Assembly (NCBI GenBank): GCA_016872915.1
Contig: VGYQ01000008.1
Coordinates: 1 to 60,138 of the forward strand
From: Planctomycetota bacterium
GTDB lineage: Bacteria; Planctomycetota; Phycisphaerae; Phycisphaerales; SM1A02
DNA: 60,138 nucleotides
Direction of reading: 5' to 3'
In this document: one piece after another, positions 15,183 through 23,936 of the stretch
Position numbering within the stretch: position 1 is the first letter of the stretch
How the letters are laid out: each line of letters begins with the position of its first letter
Program-made: the position numbers and the translations under genes
Notes under the pieces: model-generated
Told to the model about the DNA's origin: nothing
Database searches by the model: none
The model's input: only the letters and a program-made list of their open reading frames with translations

Positions 15183-16144
15183 CCACACTCGACCTGTCTA
15201 CCCTCGCTCCTCGGCATCTCCTGCGGATCAGTGATCTCACCGCAACAGAAATACTTCGCCTTGTGCGACTTGCGTTGCATATGAAGCGCGACTTGAAGCC
15301 CTTCGCCGGCGATCTCGCGCAGCGTTCGCTCGCGCTGCTCTTCGAGAAGCCATCGCTGCGTACCCGCGTCTCCTTCGAGGCAGGGTTTCAGAAACTCGGG
15401 GGTGGAGTCATCTTCCTCGATCACACGACGTCGCATATCGGCCAGCGCGAGAGCGTGGAAGACACCGCGCGCAATCTCTCGCGCTGGGTGGACGCAGTCG
15501 TCATTCGATGCGTCTGCCACGATCTGCTCAATCGATTTGCGGCCGTCAGTGATGTGCCGGTGATCAATGCACTTTCGGACCTGCACCACCCCTGCCAGAC
15601 CCTCGCCGATCTCGCCGCACTTTCTGCGAACGGTATCGATCCATCCCATGCGAACATTGCTTGGGTGGGCGACGGCAACAATGTCTGTCACTCGCTGGTG
15701 GAAGCGGTCGCCACACTGGGCGGACGCCTGCAGGTGATCACTCCCGCGACATGCAGACCAAGCGATGAGGTCCTGCAGACTGCTGCTGCGCGTGCGTTCC
15801 GAAGCGGTGCAACGATCACGTGTACCGACAAGTTGGCGGCAGTCGAGGGCGTCGATGCGGTTTACACCGATGTCTGGGTCTCGATGGGCGAGGGCGGCGA
15901 TCCGGCCGACAAGAGAGAACGCTTGCGACCCTATCAAGTCAACGCTGCGCTGATGGAGCGCGCAGGTCCCCAAGCACGATTCATGCACTGTCTTCCCGCC
16001 CACCGCGGCGAAGAGGTGACTGCAGATATTCTCGACGGCCCCCGCTCGATCACGCTCGACCAGGCAGAGTTCCGCATGCATGCGCAAAACGCGCTTCTGC
16101 TCTCTCTCCTGCGACCGGACATCGTGCAAAGGAAACAAAGCTGA
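15179..16144 (+). CDS. argF: Ornithine carbamoyltransferase
   Basis: 321 residues. It makes citrulline from ornithine and carbamoyl phosphate. Motifs in order: [12 protein letters not shown] (carbamoyl phosphate loop, Leu replacing the common Thr of STRTR), [12 protein letters not shown] (HPxQ), DVWVSMGE (ornithine-binding SMG motif) and [13 protein letters not shown] (catalytic Cys). The intact HCLP and SMG motifs support ornithine as substrate over N-acetylornithine. Coupled to argB by overlap. 83 bases with two perfect hairpins separate it from argG. Confidence 0.95.
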   Translation: MTTLDLSTLAPRHLLRISDLTATEILRLVRLALHMKRDLKPFAGDLAQRSLALLFEKPSLRTRVSFEAGFQKLGGGVIFLDHTTSHIGQRESVEDTARNLSRWVDAVVIRCVCHDLLNRFAAVSDVPVINALSDLHHPCQTLADLAALSANGIDPSHANIAWVGDGNNVCHSLVEAVATLGGRLQVITPATCRPSDEVLQTAAARAFRSGATITCTDKLAAVEGVDAVYTDVWVSMGEGGDPADKRERLRPYQVNAALMERAGPQARFMHCLPAHRGEEVTADILDGPRSITLDQAEFRMHAQNALLLSLLRPDIVQRKQS

Positions 16145-16150
16145 TTTCGG

Positions 16151-16204
16151 CGGACGCGCAGTGCGTCCGTCTTCGCACCCCAAATCGTCAGGCAGGACCT
16201 GACG
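16151..16204 (+). promoter_or_regulatory. Two perfect hairpins between argF and argG
   Basis: CGGACGC/GCGTCCG with loop GCAGT (16151-16169) and CGTCAGG/CCTGACG with loop CAGGA (16186-16204), each 7 bp and without mismatch. No T run follows, apart from a short TCTTCG after the first. They sit in the only real gap of an otherwise overlapping operon. They may stabilise mRNA ends, mark a processing site, or tune argG translation; the second ends 23 bases before the argG ATG. Confidence 0.5.
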
Positions 16205-16227
16205 CTGAATCGACAGGATTCCAAGAC

Positions 16228-17493
16228 ATGGCACAGCACTTCAAACCCCAACGCGTCGCACTTGCCTACTCTGGTGGGCTCGACACCTCCTGCATCATTC
16301 CGTGGCTGGTCGAGACCTATGGATGCGAAGTGATCGCAGTCGTCGCTGATGTCGGCCAAGGTGCCAGAGAGCTCGAGGGAATCGAGGAAAAGGCACTGCG
16401 CTCGGGCGCGACCAAGTGCGTTGTGCGCGATCTCCGCCCCGTGTTTTTGCGCGACTTCGTGTTTCCCATGGCGATCACAGGGGCTGTCTATGAGGGGCGG
16501 TATCTCCTGGGTACATCGATTGCACGCCCGATCATCGCGCAGGCGCAAGTGGAGGCCGCACTCGAAGAGCGCTGCGATGCGCTGAGCCACGGCTGCACCG
16601 GGAAAGGAAATGATCAGGTACGGTTCGAGAGCGCGTTCGCCGCGCTTGCTCCGCATCTTCCTGTCATCGCACCGTGGCGTCTTTGGAATCTTCGCAGCCG
16701 CGAGCAGATGCTCGATTATCTGAAGGTGCGATCGATCCCCTGCGCGGCAAGTGCGGAGAAGATCTACTCGCGTGATGCCAACATCTGGCATATCTCGCAT
16801 GAAGGCGGCGACCTGGAAGATCCCTGGAAGGCGCCGCCAGAGGACGTGTGGATGCTGACCACCGATCCGCGGCGAGCACCCGAGTCGGGTGCCGAAGTGA
16901 CCATCTCATTCCGCGGCGGATTCCCCACTGCACTCGATGGCGTTCCCATGGATGGCGTCTCATTGCTTGATGGGTTGAACCGACTGGGCGGTGCGCATGG
17001 TGTCGGTCGCATCGATCTGGTCGAGAACCGCCTTGTCGGTATGAAGAGCCGCGGTGCTTATGAAACACCGGGCGGCACCATCCTGATGGAAGCACTGCGT
17101 GGTCTCGAGCAACTCTGCTACGACCGAGACACGTTGCAGTGGCGGCAGCGACTTGCACTGGAGTTTGCGCGCCTTGTGTACGAGGGCACATGGTTCACGC
17201 CACTGCGTGAGGTGCTGTGGGCCGGTGCCCGTGAGGCAGCAAAGGTGCTTGACGGCGATGTCCGCGTTCGGCTCTACAAGGGTACGGCGACGATTGCGGG
17301 CCGCCGCAGTCCAAACTCCCTGTATAGCCAAGACTTCGCCACATTCGGCGAGGACGAGGTGTACGACCAAACGCATGCGGAAGGGTTCATCCGTCTCTTC
17401 GCGCTTCCGGCGCGAATCCGTGCGCTTCGCGATGCAACTGCGCTGGCACAAACACAATCCCCGCGTGCTGCGAAGGAGAAAGCAACTCGATGA
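16228..17493 (+). CDS. argG: Argininosuccinate synthase
   Basis: 421 residues from ATG 16228, preceded by AGGA at 16214-16217; the frame is open far upstream but that overlaps argF. It joins citrulline and aspartate using ATP. Motifs: [18 protein letters not shown] (PP-loop pyrophosphatase SGGxDTS), [33 protein letters not shown], and the [20 protein letters not shown] region before the C-terminal oligomerisation part. Length is normal for bacterial ArgG. Overlaps argH by four bases. Confidence 0.97.
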   Translation: MAQHFKPQRVALAYSGGLDTSCIIPWLVETYGCEVIAVVADVGQGARELEGIEEKALRSGATKCVVRDLRPVFLRDFVFPMAITGAVYEGRYLLGTSIARPIIAQAQVEAALEERCDALSHGCTGKGNDQVRFESAFAALAPHLPVIAPWRLWNLRSREQMLDYLKVRSIPCAASAEKIYSRDANIWHISHEGGDLEDPWKAPPEDVWMLTTDPRRAPESGAEVTISFRGGFPTALDGVPMDGVSLLDGLNRLGGAHGVGRIDLVENRLVGMKSRGAYETPGGTILMEALRGLEQLCYDRDTLQWRQRLALEFARLVYEGTWFTPLREVLWAGAREAAKVLDGDVRVRLYKGTATIAGRRSPNSLYSQDFATFGEDEVYDQTHAEGFIRLFALPARIRALRDATALAQTQSPRAAKEKATR

Positions 17494-19391
17494 GTGTGAC
17501 GTGGGCAGGCAGATTTACACAGGAGGCGGATCCTCTCTTCCGCCAGTTCAACGACTCACTGCCGTTCGATCGAACGCTGTTGCGTGAAGACATTGAAGGC
17601 AGCATTGCATGGGCGCGCGCGCTTGAACGAGCCGGCGTGCTCACAGACGAGGAACGTGCATCGCTCATTGCGGCGCTGCAAGAGGTCCTCGACCATGCGC
17701 TTGCCCACCCTGCGCAACTTGAGAACGCCGCTGATGAGGACATCCACTCATGGGTCGAGCGCGAACTTGTTGCCCGTGTTGGTGCGCTCGGGAAGAAGCT
17801 CCATACGGGGCGCAGTCGCAACGATCAGGTGGCCACGGACCTTCGTTTGTGGACGCTACGCCACCTCTCGCTTCGCCAAGAAGAGATTGCGGCGTGCATC
17901 CGATCGCTGCTTGCGCTTGCCGAGCGTGAGCGTGATACTGCTTTCCCTGGTTACACGCACCTGCAGCGGGCGCAGCCGATCCTGTTCGCTCATTGGTGCC
18001 TCGCCTACGTCGAGATGCTGCTTCGTGATCGCGAACGATTCGACGATGCCTTTCATCGCGCCGCTGTCTGTCCGCTCGGCTCCGGTGCGCTTGCGGGTAC
18101 TGCCTATCCCATCGACCGCGAAATTCTCGCGCGTGAACTCGGCTTTCTGGCGCCGAGTGCAAACTCGCTCGACGCGGTCAGCGACCGTGACTTCGTGGTC
18201 GAAACCCTCAGCACGACCGCTTTGTGTGCCGTACACCTTTCTCGTCTGTCGGAGGATCTGATTTTCTACTGCAGTGCCGAGGCAGGACTGGTGGAACTGT
18301 CCGACGCGGTGACCAGTGGCTCCAGCCTGATGCCACAGAAAAAGAATCCCGACGCGCTCGAACTGATTCGTGGCAAGTCGGGTCGACACATCGGAAGTCT
18401 GGTCCAGATGCTGACCATCCTGAAGGGGCTTCCGCTTGCCTACAACAAGGATCTCCAGGAAGACAAAGAACCACTCTTTGATGCCATGGAGCATCTGTCG
18501 CTGTCACTTCGCATGCTGCCTGTCGTTCTCGATGGGCTGAAGGTGAATCGTGAGCGGGCACATGATGTCGCTGCAGGCGGCTACTCCAACGCGACGGAAT
18601 TGGCCGACTACCTGGTGCACCGAGGCCTTCCCTTCCGCGATGCGCATCATGCTGCAGGTCGTCTTGTGCGGGCTGCGATCACCGAGTCCAAACCTCTCGA
18701 GGGTCTCTCGCTCGCTCAGATGCAGGCGGTGGAACCACGAATTGAAGGCGATGTCTATGTCGCACTCACGATCGACAGCGCCGTCAATCGACGCGACATC
18801 CCTGGCGGTACGAATCCGGAACGTGTGGCGGGTTCCGTACATGCCGTGCGCCAACGACTGGATCCGACGGCCGCCCCACCACCTGTTGGCGGCAAGATCG
18901 TCGATGGAATCACCATTCGGGAGGCGCGTGTGGAGGATCTCGACGCGATCTGTGGCATCATCGAGCACTGGGCACGGGAGGGCGAGCATCTGCCTCGATC
19001 CCGAGACGAAGTACTCGAAACGCTCTCCGAGTTCGCAGTGGCTGTCGAAGATGAACAGGTGATCGGCTGCGGATCTCTCTGGATCTATACGCCGCAGCTT
19101 GCCGAGATTCGATCCCTCGGAATCGTGCCGACTCGGCGCGGCGGTGGACTTGGATCAGTCCTCACCAACTATTTCGTCAAGTGGGCTGCAGATCTTGGCA
19201 TCCCCAAGGTTTTCGTACTCACGCGGGCCCCCGACTTCTTTGCACGCTGCGGATTTGAAACGGTGCCTGTCAGCATCCTTCCGGAAAAGGTCCTCAAGGA
19301 CTGCGCAAAGTGTCCGCGGAATACTGCGTGTGATGAAGTGGCCATGATGCGACAGACAGGCGCTGCTCCGCTGCACCACGGTCGAACATGA
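17490..19391 (+). CDS. argH: Argininosuccinate lyase fused to N-acetylglutamate synthase (GNAT)
   Basis: 633 residues, two enzymes in one chain. Residues 1-460 are a full argininosuccinate lyase: [14 protein letters not shown] (107-120), [10 protein letters not shown] with His157, and the signature [12 protein letters not shown] (277-288). A Pro/Gly-rich linker (459-472) leads to a GNAT domain (473-620) with RRGGGLGS (549-556, acetyl-CoA loop) and a C-terminal [14 protein letters not shown] with three Cys. That Cys pattern and the layout match the short ArgA-type N-acetylglutamate synthases, also found fused to ArgH in Moritella and relatives. The protein would make the first acetylated intermediate and catalyse the last pathway step. 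argG overlaps the start and argJ the stop. Confidence 0.93.
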   Translation: MSVTWAGRFTQEADPLFRQFNDSLPFDRTLLREDIEGSIAWARALERAGVLTDEERASLIAALQEVLDHALAHPAQLENAADEDIHSWVERELVARVGALGKKLHTGRSRNDQVATDLRLWTLRHLSLRQEEIAACIRSLLALAERERDTAFPGYTHLQRAQPILFAHWCLAYVEMLLRDRERFDDAFHRAAVCPLGSGALAGTAYPIDREILARELGFLAPSANSLDAVSDRDFVVETLSTTALCAVHLSRLSEDLIFYCSAEAGLVELSDAVTSGSSLMPQKKNPDALELIRGKSGRHIGSLVQMLTILKGLPLAYNKDLQEDKEPLFDAMEHLSLSLRMLPVVLDGLKVNRERAHDVAAGGYSNATELADYLVHRGLPFRDAHHAAGRLVRAAITESKPLEGLSLAQMQAVEPRIEGDVYVALTIDSAVNRRDIPGGTNPERVAGSVHAVRQRLDPTAAPPPVGGKIVDGITIREARVEDLDAICGIIEHWAREGEHLPRSRDEVLETLSEFAVAVEDEQVIGCGSLWIYTPQLAEIRSLGIVPTRRGGGLGSVLTNYFVKWAADLGIPKVFVLTRAPDFFARCGFETVPVSILPEKVLKDCAKCPRNTACDEVAMMRQTGAAPLHHGRT

Positions 19392-20653
19392 AAGGGAATC
19401 CTGCGCCATCTCGCACAGCGTCAGGCGCTGTGGAGGAGTTGATCGACGGATCGACCGCCCCCTCTCCAATGGCACCCAACTGGCCACTGGGCTTTCGTGC
19501 GGCGAGCATTGCGTGCGGTATCAAGAAGGGTGAAACGCACGATCTCGCCCTCCTTGTCGGCGACGCCGAACTCACCGCAGCTGCGGTATTCACGCGGAAT
19601 CTCGTCGTCGCCGCACCGATTACTCGCTCGCGTGGCTGCCTGACGGTGCGGCATGGAAAGGTCCGAGCACTGCTCATCAATTCGGGCTGCGCAAATGCAG
19701 CGACGGGACCCGAGGGCGCGCAGCGCGCACAGCGGTCCGCGGAGTGCATTGCGAAGGTCGTGGGATGCCCTGCAGATGCAGTGCTCTCCAACTCGACAGG
19801 TGTGATCGGCGTGCAGCTCCCTGTCGAACGCATCGAGGCGAGCGCATCCGCACTTGTGCAGTCGCTGCAGGCAAAGACCTGTGAAGCATTTGCCCGCGCC
19901 ATCATGACGACGGACACTCGCCCCAAGTGGTCTTCCCGTGTTTTGCGTTTCACCCACGATGGCAAAGAGCAGTCGTGCCGAGTGACCGGAGTGGCCAAGG
20001 GAGCGGGCATGATTCACCCGCAGATGGCGACGATGATCGCTGTCATCACCACCGATGCACATGTGCCTGCCGATGTGCTCAATCGACTGCTTCGTGCTGC
20101 GGTCGAAAGGAGCTTCCACCGGATTTCGGTGGATGGAGATACCAGCACGAACGACAGCGTGTTTGCGCTCGCCTCGGGCTGCGTAGGCGACGTGCCAGAA
20201 TCAGATCTTGGCGAAGCGTTCACATCCGTAGCACAAGATCTTGCGCAGATGGTGGTACGCGATGGGGAGGGCTTCGAACGTGGGATTGAGGTGCAGGTCC
20301 ATGGAGCGCGTACAGAGGCGAATGCGCTGACGGTTGCACGCACGGTGGCAATGAGCCTGCTGGTTCGCACCGCTGTCACAGGCGGCGATCCGAATTGGGG
20401 ACGCATACTTGCCGCAGCGGGTCGGTCCGGCGTTGCATTCGATCCTGCACGAATCGAAGTTCGCGTAGGAGGCCTGCCACTTTTTGACGGCGGTTCGCCT
20501 GCAGCCACCGACCCTACCGCACTCCGTGAGGCGTTCATGCAAGACACGGTGCGCATCTGCATCGACCTTCGAGAGGGCAACTTTGCAGACACCTTCTGGT
20601 CCTGCGGATTGACGAGCCGCTACGTTGAGTTGAATGCGGACTACACGACCTGA
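19388..20653 (+). CDS. argJ: Glutamate N-acetyltransferase (ArgJ), possibly bifunctional
   Basis: 421 residues. It moves the acetyl group from N-acetylornithine to glutamate (cyclic pathway). Features: FRAASIACGIKKGETHDLALLVG near the start, LINSGCANAATGPEG, the self-cleavage region KGAGMIHPQMATMIAVITTD (cut before the Thr of ATM, separating alpha and beta chains), SVDGDTSTNDSV, and GGDPNWGRILAAAGRSG. With a separate N-acetylglutamate synthase in the upstream fusion, it may act only in recycling. Its 3' end overlaps the convergent gene at 20641 by 13 bases. Confidence 0.96.
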   Translation: MKGNPAPSRTASGAVEELIDGSTAPSPMAPNWPLGFRAASIACGIKKGETHDLALLVGDAELTAAAVFTRNLVVAAPITRSRGCLTVRHGKVRALLINSGCANAATGPEGAQRAQRSAECIAKVVGCPADAVLSNSTGVIGVQLPVERIEASASALVQSLQAKTCEAFARAIMTTDTRPKWSSRVLRFTHDGKEQSCRVTGVAKGAGMIHPQMATMIAVITTDAHVPADVLNRLLRAAVERSFHRISVDGDTSTNDSVFALASGCVGDVPESDLGEAFTSVAQDLAQMVVRDGEGFERGIEVQVHGARTEANALTVARTVAMSLLVRTAVTGGDPNWGRILAAAGRSGVAFDPARIEVRVGGLPLFDGGSPAATDPTALREAFMQDTVRICIDLREGNFADTFWSCGLTSRYVELNADYTT

Positions 20654-21081
20654 CTGCGTATCCGAGCTGCTGCGCGCAGAAAGATTTCGCGCCAGGTGGT
20701 ATCGAGATGCAGTGCAGCCGAGGCAAGCCCGCGCGCCACTTCTTCCGGTGCCGCAGTTGAGATCATCACGCCATGCGTGTCACACGCCACAGCGATCGAA
20801 TACAGATAGGAGAGGAACGCAGCGGGATCATGCCCCTCCTCCGATGGCTCGGCGATGAGAGCCTTTGCGCGATCCTTCAGACCGCGGCAACCTTCGACCG
20901 ATTCTGTTTCGCTTTCATGGGATCGCAGCACTTCGGATGTCCATGACGTGCCGTCCAAGGCAGCGCACCGAGCAAGGAGCCGATCAAGCGGTGTCGCATG
21001 TCGACCAAGGACAGCGCTCAAAAGCTGGGATGCTTGCGCGGGCGACATCGGCTGAACAGTGTCCATGGCATCAGGATCCAC
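20641..21081 (-). CDS. Unknown protein coupled to the sigma factor
   Basis: 146 residues, starting inside the last codons of the sigma gene (11-base overlap, 21071-21081), so it is translated from the same mRNA. It is helical and Ala-rich, with blocks SAVLGRHATPLDRLLARCAALDG, EEGHDPAAFLSYLYSIAVACD and ATW/REIFLRAAARI-like C-terminus. There is no membrane helix or zinc motif of a classical anti-sigma factor. It may bind or regulate the sigma factor, judged from context only. It runs 13 bases into the convergent argJ end. Confidence 0.6.
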   Translation of the reverse strand: MDPDAMDTVQPMSPAQASQLLSAVLGRHATPLDRLLARCAALDGTSWTSEVLRSHESETESVEGCRGLKDRAKALIAEPSEEGHDPAAFLSYLYSIAVACDTHGVMISTAAPEEVARGLASAALHLDTTWREIFLRAAARIRSQVV

Positions 21082-21769
21082 GGAGAACCTCCATCATGTC
21101 GAGAATCTCCCTCAAGACCGCCTCATCACGAATGCCATCGGCGCACAGCGTTGCAGCGATCGAGTCACGAAGCATTCCACGCACACGAAAGCAAATCTGC
21201 GCAGACTCTGAAGCGGAGCAACCGAACACACGCCCAACCGCTTCGTGCGACTGCTCTTCGATATGGTGCTGCCAGAACATTCGCCACTCGGCCGGACGAC
21301 CACGTGCATCCAGTTCTCGCGCCACCTCTCGGACCGCCCCGTTCAAAACCGAGAGAACCCACAGACGTTCGAAGGGTGCCGCCTCATCCTCTGCGGCTGC
21401 CTCCACCGCTTCGGTGTTTGACTCGATCCTCCTCTCACGTTGTCGTGAGCGCCGCAGTTCATGCACATGCAGGTGAATGCCATTTCGCAGCCAGTTTCGC
21501 AGCGGCATTCCACTTCGCGTCCACGCGGAGAGATACTCAACACCCGTCAATCGCGATGCAAAGAACCCGCTTACCACTTCGCCAGCATCCATCGCCACGC
21601 TCCGAGACAGGCCTGTGGAACCACAGTACTGCTCGAGTGGTGCTCGGTAAGCCTTCATGAGATGATCCCGCGCACGAACATATCCAGACTCACCACTTTC
21701 AAGCCACAGTTGCCACGGCTGAAGACGCGTTGAGGGAAAGCCGCCCGGGATTGCTGACGATTGGCTCAT
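21071..21769 (-). CDS. ECF-type RNA polymerase sigma factor, planctomycete group
   Basis: 232 residues. The region 2 part (about 18-110) shows YRAPLEQYCGSTGLSRSVA, DAGEVVSGFFASRL and LRNWLRNGIHLHVHELRRSR, the pattern of the planctomycete sigma factors in which '...D..QGFF..L' is followed by 'FR.WL...'. Region 4 (about 145-215) contains the helix-turn-helix stretch SHEAVGRVFGCSASESAQICFRVRG. The linker is Glu-rich. Members of this group often sit near Ser/Thr kinases, but none is seen here. It is co-transcribed with the 146-residue partner. Confidence 0.75.
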   Translation of the reverse strand: MSQSSAIPGGFPSTRLQPWQLWLESGESGYVRARDHLMKAYRAPLEQYCGSTGLSRSVAMDAGEVVSGFFASRLTGVEYLSAWTRSGMPLRNWLRNGIHLHVHELRRSRQRERRIESNTEAVEAAAEDEAAPFERLWVLSVLNGAVREVARELDARGRPAEWRMFWQHHIEEQSHEAVGRVFGCSASESAQICFRVRGMLRDSIAATLCADGIRDEAVLREILDMMEVLRGS

Positions 21770-21781
21770 ACAGCGCCACGG

Positions 21782-21810
21782 ATTATCACTTCAGACGGCC
21801 ATTTGCGGAA
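21782..21810 (-). promoter_or_regulatory. Candidate sigma-70-type promoter of the sigma-factor operon
   Basis: On the minus strand, TTCCGC (plus 21805-21810), a 17-base spacer and GATAAT (plus 21782-21787, 5 of 6). The -35 is weak. The -10 ends 12 bases before the ATG at 21769, giving a very short or absent leader. Confidence 0.35.
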
Positions 21811-21918
21811 GTCGACTCAGAAAAAAATTTTGAGATTCCGTTCAATGAAGTTGCTCTTCGACACTATGTCTCTTGTCAGGGCTCCGTGCCTGATCTTGTT
21901 CCTCGCAGTGGGAACACT

Positions 21919-21991
21919 TTTCCGGGGCATTTCCGGGCTCGGCTTTCGGGGGGTTGCCGGGGGCGCGATAAGGCGCCTTTCCGGGGGCGCC
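21919..21991. repeat. G-tract-rich segment in the sigma/pheS intergenic region
   Basis: The 424 bases between 21770 and 22193 hold no supported gene. Within them, five G runs occur on the plus strand: GGGG 21924-21927, GGG 21935-21937, GGGGGG 21948-21953, GGGGG 21959-21963 and GGGGG 21983-21987. Most are preceded by (T)TTCC or TTGCC, so it reads like a degenerate TTTCCGGGG repeat. It ends with GGCGCC twice (21972-21977 and 21986-21991). It could fold as a G-quadruplex in DNA or in the pheS leader RNA. TTGACA at 22091-22096 lacks a good -10 partner. Confidence 0.45.
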
Positions 21992-22193
21992 AGCTCGATG
22001 AGATATGTTCGGTGAACGCAGCGAGGTTTGATATCCATGTGATTCGATCAGATTCTTTTGCCATCCTGTTTCACGCCTGGTTTGCGGAGCTTGACATTTC
22101 GCATGCGCATGGAGCCGACTGCAGTTTTCGGGCGGATTTCAGGGCACCACATTAGACTCGTCGGGAAGGCGGGCTCGTTCCTGTCCACTTCCC

Positions 22194-23183
22194 ATGCTCG
22201 AACTCATTGCTGAAATGGAGTTGCAGGCACTTGCGGCACTGCAAGGCGCAGCGACCGCTGATGACCTCGAGCGCTGGCGTGCGGCATGGCTTGGCATGAA
22301 CGGACGCCTCAAGGATCTGATGCAGCAGTTGAAGGGGGTTCCAAAGGATCTCAAGCCCGAGGTTGGGAAGCGCCTCAACGCGTTCAAGTCAACCCTCGAG
22401 TCCGCATGGGAGACTCGCAAGCAGGCGGCACCCGCGGATGATGTCGCAGGAATCGACCTGACCGAGCCGGGGCTGCCGATGGGCGAGGGCCGTCGGCACA
22501 TTCTCTCGCGCACCATGGATGAAATCCTCGATGTGTTCGGACAGATGGGATTCACCGTCGCTGATGGGCCAGAAATCGAGGACGAGTGGCACAATTTCAC
22601 CGCACTCAACATTCCCGAAGGTCATCCTGCTCGAGATGCCACGGACAACTTTTATATGGGCGATCAGGGCGGTGTGAAGCGACTCCTGCGAACTCAAACA
22701 TCAACCGTGCAGATTCGCGCGATGGAATCCACTCCCCCGCCACTCAAGGTGGTTGCGGTGGGCCGTGTCTATCGCCCTGACACGCATGATGCAACGCACT
22801 TCTCCATGTTCCATCAAGTCGAGGGGCTGTGCGTTGATCGTGATCTCTCGATGCGCGATCTCAAGGCCGCGCTGCTCCACTTCGCGCATGCCTACTTCGG
22901 CGAGGATGCCGAAGTACGCATGCGACCCAGCTTCTTTCCCTTCACCGAGCCGTCTGCTGAAGTCGACATGAAGATGCGCATTCGAGACCAGTGGCAGTGG
23001 GTGGAGATCGGTGGCTGCGGCATGGTCGATCCGAACGTCTTCTCGGCCGTTGGCATTGACGCCAGCCAGTGGCGTGGATTTGCTTTCGGACTGGGTGTGG
23101 AGCGGATTGCCATGCGCCGCTACGGCATCAGCGACATCCGTTGGCTCTTCGAAAACGACGCGCGTTTCCTCCGCCGGTTTTAG
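22194..23183 (+). CDS. pheS: Phenylalanyl-tRNA synthetase alpha subunit
   Basis: 329 residues, normal length. N-terminal coiled coil (about 1-85), then the class II catalytic core: HILSRTMDEILDVFGQMGF, GPEIEDEWHNFTALNIPEGHPAR (motif 1 area), ATHFSMFHQVEGLCVD (motif 2) and GFAFGLGVERIAMRRYGI (motif 3). It forms an alpha2beta2 enzyme with PheT, but no pheT lies downstream: the next gene is the convergent rplQ. No Shine-Dalgarno sequence is visible before ATG 22194. Confidence 0.96.
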   Translation: MLELIAEMELQALAALQGAATADDLERWRAAWLGMNGRLKDLMQQLKGVPKDLKPEVGKRLNAFKSTLESAWETRKQAAPADDVAGIDLTEPGLPMGEGRRHILSRTMDEILDVFGQMGFTVADGPEIEDEWHNFTALNIPEGHPARDATDNFYMGDQGGVKRLLRTQTSTVQIRAMESTPPPLKVVAVGRVYRPDTHDATHFSMFHQVEGLCVDRDLSMRDLKAALLHFAHAYFGEDAEVRMRPSFFPFTEPSAEVDMKMRIRDQWQWVEIGGCGMVDPNVFSAVGIDASQWRGFAFGLGVERIAMRRYGISDIRWLFENDARFLRRF

Positions 23184-23241
23184 GGCGTTGGAACCACTGC
23201 CAGCGAAGGGCTGGGGCGCAGCAAGGCGTCGGGAGACGAGA

Positions 23242-23883
23242 TCAGGATGGCGATTCACTCGGCGGATCTGCCGGCTTCTCTGCCTGCTCGGCTTTGTCTG
23301 CCTTGCCCGCTGCCGCCTTGCGGAGCTTTGCGGCGTAGGCCGTCCGACGATCCGCCGCTGCACGGCGACCCGACGAACCGCCTGAAACCTGTGAGCCGCC
23401 TTCACGACCCACGAGTTGCAGCACGACCAGATCGGTGGCGTCACCGAGTCGGCGTCGGTCCGTCTTGATGATGCGCGTATAGCCGCCTGCTCGATCCGCA
23501 AACAGCGGGGCAACGCGTGTCATCAAATGATGCACGAGTCGCGGCGCCTTGCGAAGCTCCCCATAGCGATTGAATTCGATCTCGCTCGCTGCGGGCAGCG
23601 TCCAGAACTCGCTGGTCTTGCGGCTCTCGGGCATCTTCTCGTCGGCAATCCACGCCATCACATTGCGATCCGTCAGCTTGCGCTGCAGGAGCCGCCGTGA
23701 AGCGAGTGAGCGCTTGCGGGCGATGGTGATCAGGCGCTCGACATACGGCTGCACCGCTTTGGCCTTCGCCGTCGTGGTGGTGATCTGCCCGTGCTCGAAC
23801 AACCCTGCGGCCAGATTCCGCAGCATTGCCTTGCGATGGTCGCTCTGCAAACAGAGCTGTCGTCCTGCTACACGATGTCTCAT
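23242..23883 (-). CDS. rplQ: 50S ribosomal protein L17 with C-terminal extension
   Basis: 213 residues, against about 127 in E. coli. The L17 core is clear: MRHRVAGRQLCLQSDHRKAML, LRNLAAGLFEHGQITTTTAKAKAV and TDLVVLQLVGRE at the end of the core. The last ~55 residues are an Ala/Lys/Glu/Pro-rich tail. There is also an insertion around residues 70-105. L17 lies near the exit tunnel. It is the last gene of the large minus-strand ribosomal cluster, directly after rpoA (53 bases). Confidence 0.94.
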   Translation of the reverse strand: MRHRVAGRQLCLQSDHRKAMLRNLAAGLFEHGQITTTTAKAKAVQPYVERLITIARKRSLASRRLLQRKLTDRNVMAWIADEKMPESRKTSEFWTLPAASEIEFNRYGELRKAPRLVHHLMTRVAPLFADRAGGYTRIIKTDRRRLGDATDLVVLQLVGREGGSQVSGGSSGRRAAADRRTAYAAKLRKAAAGKADKAEQAEKPADPPSESPS

Positions 23884-23936
23884 GGTTCAAACTCCTTGCA
23901 TCGAAAAAAGTCGGTGGAATCCTTGGATGGCCGGTG

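Noticed and set aside
14681-16234. Minus-strand frame of 517 codons across argB and argF
   Set aside because: Mirror of two certain enzymes.
22091-22096. TTGACA as pheS promoter -35
   Set aside because: No acceptable -10 box 15-19 bases downstream.
21730-22155. Plus-strand frame of 141 codons between the sigma gene and pheS
   Set aside because: It starts inside the sigma gene on the other strand, has no ribosome binding site and lies over G-rich repeats with atypical composition.
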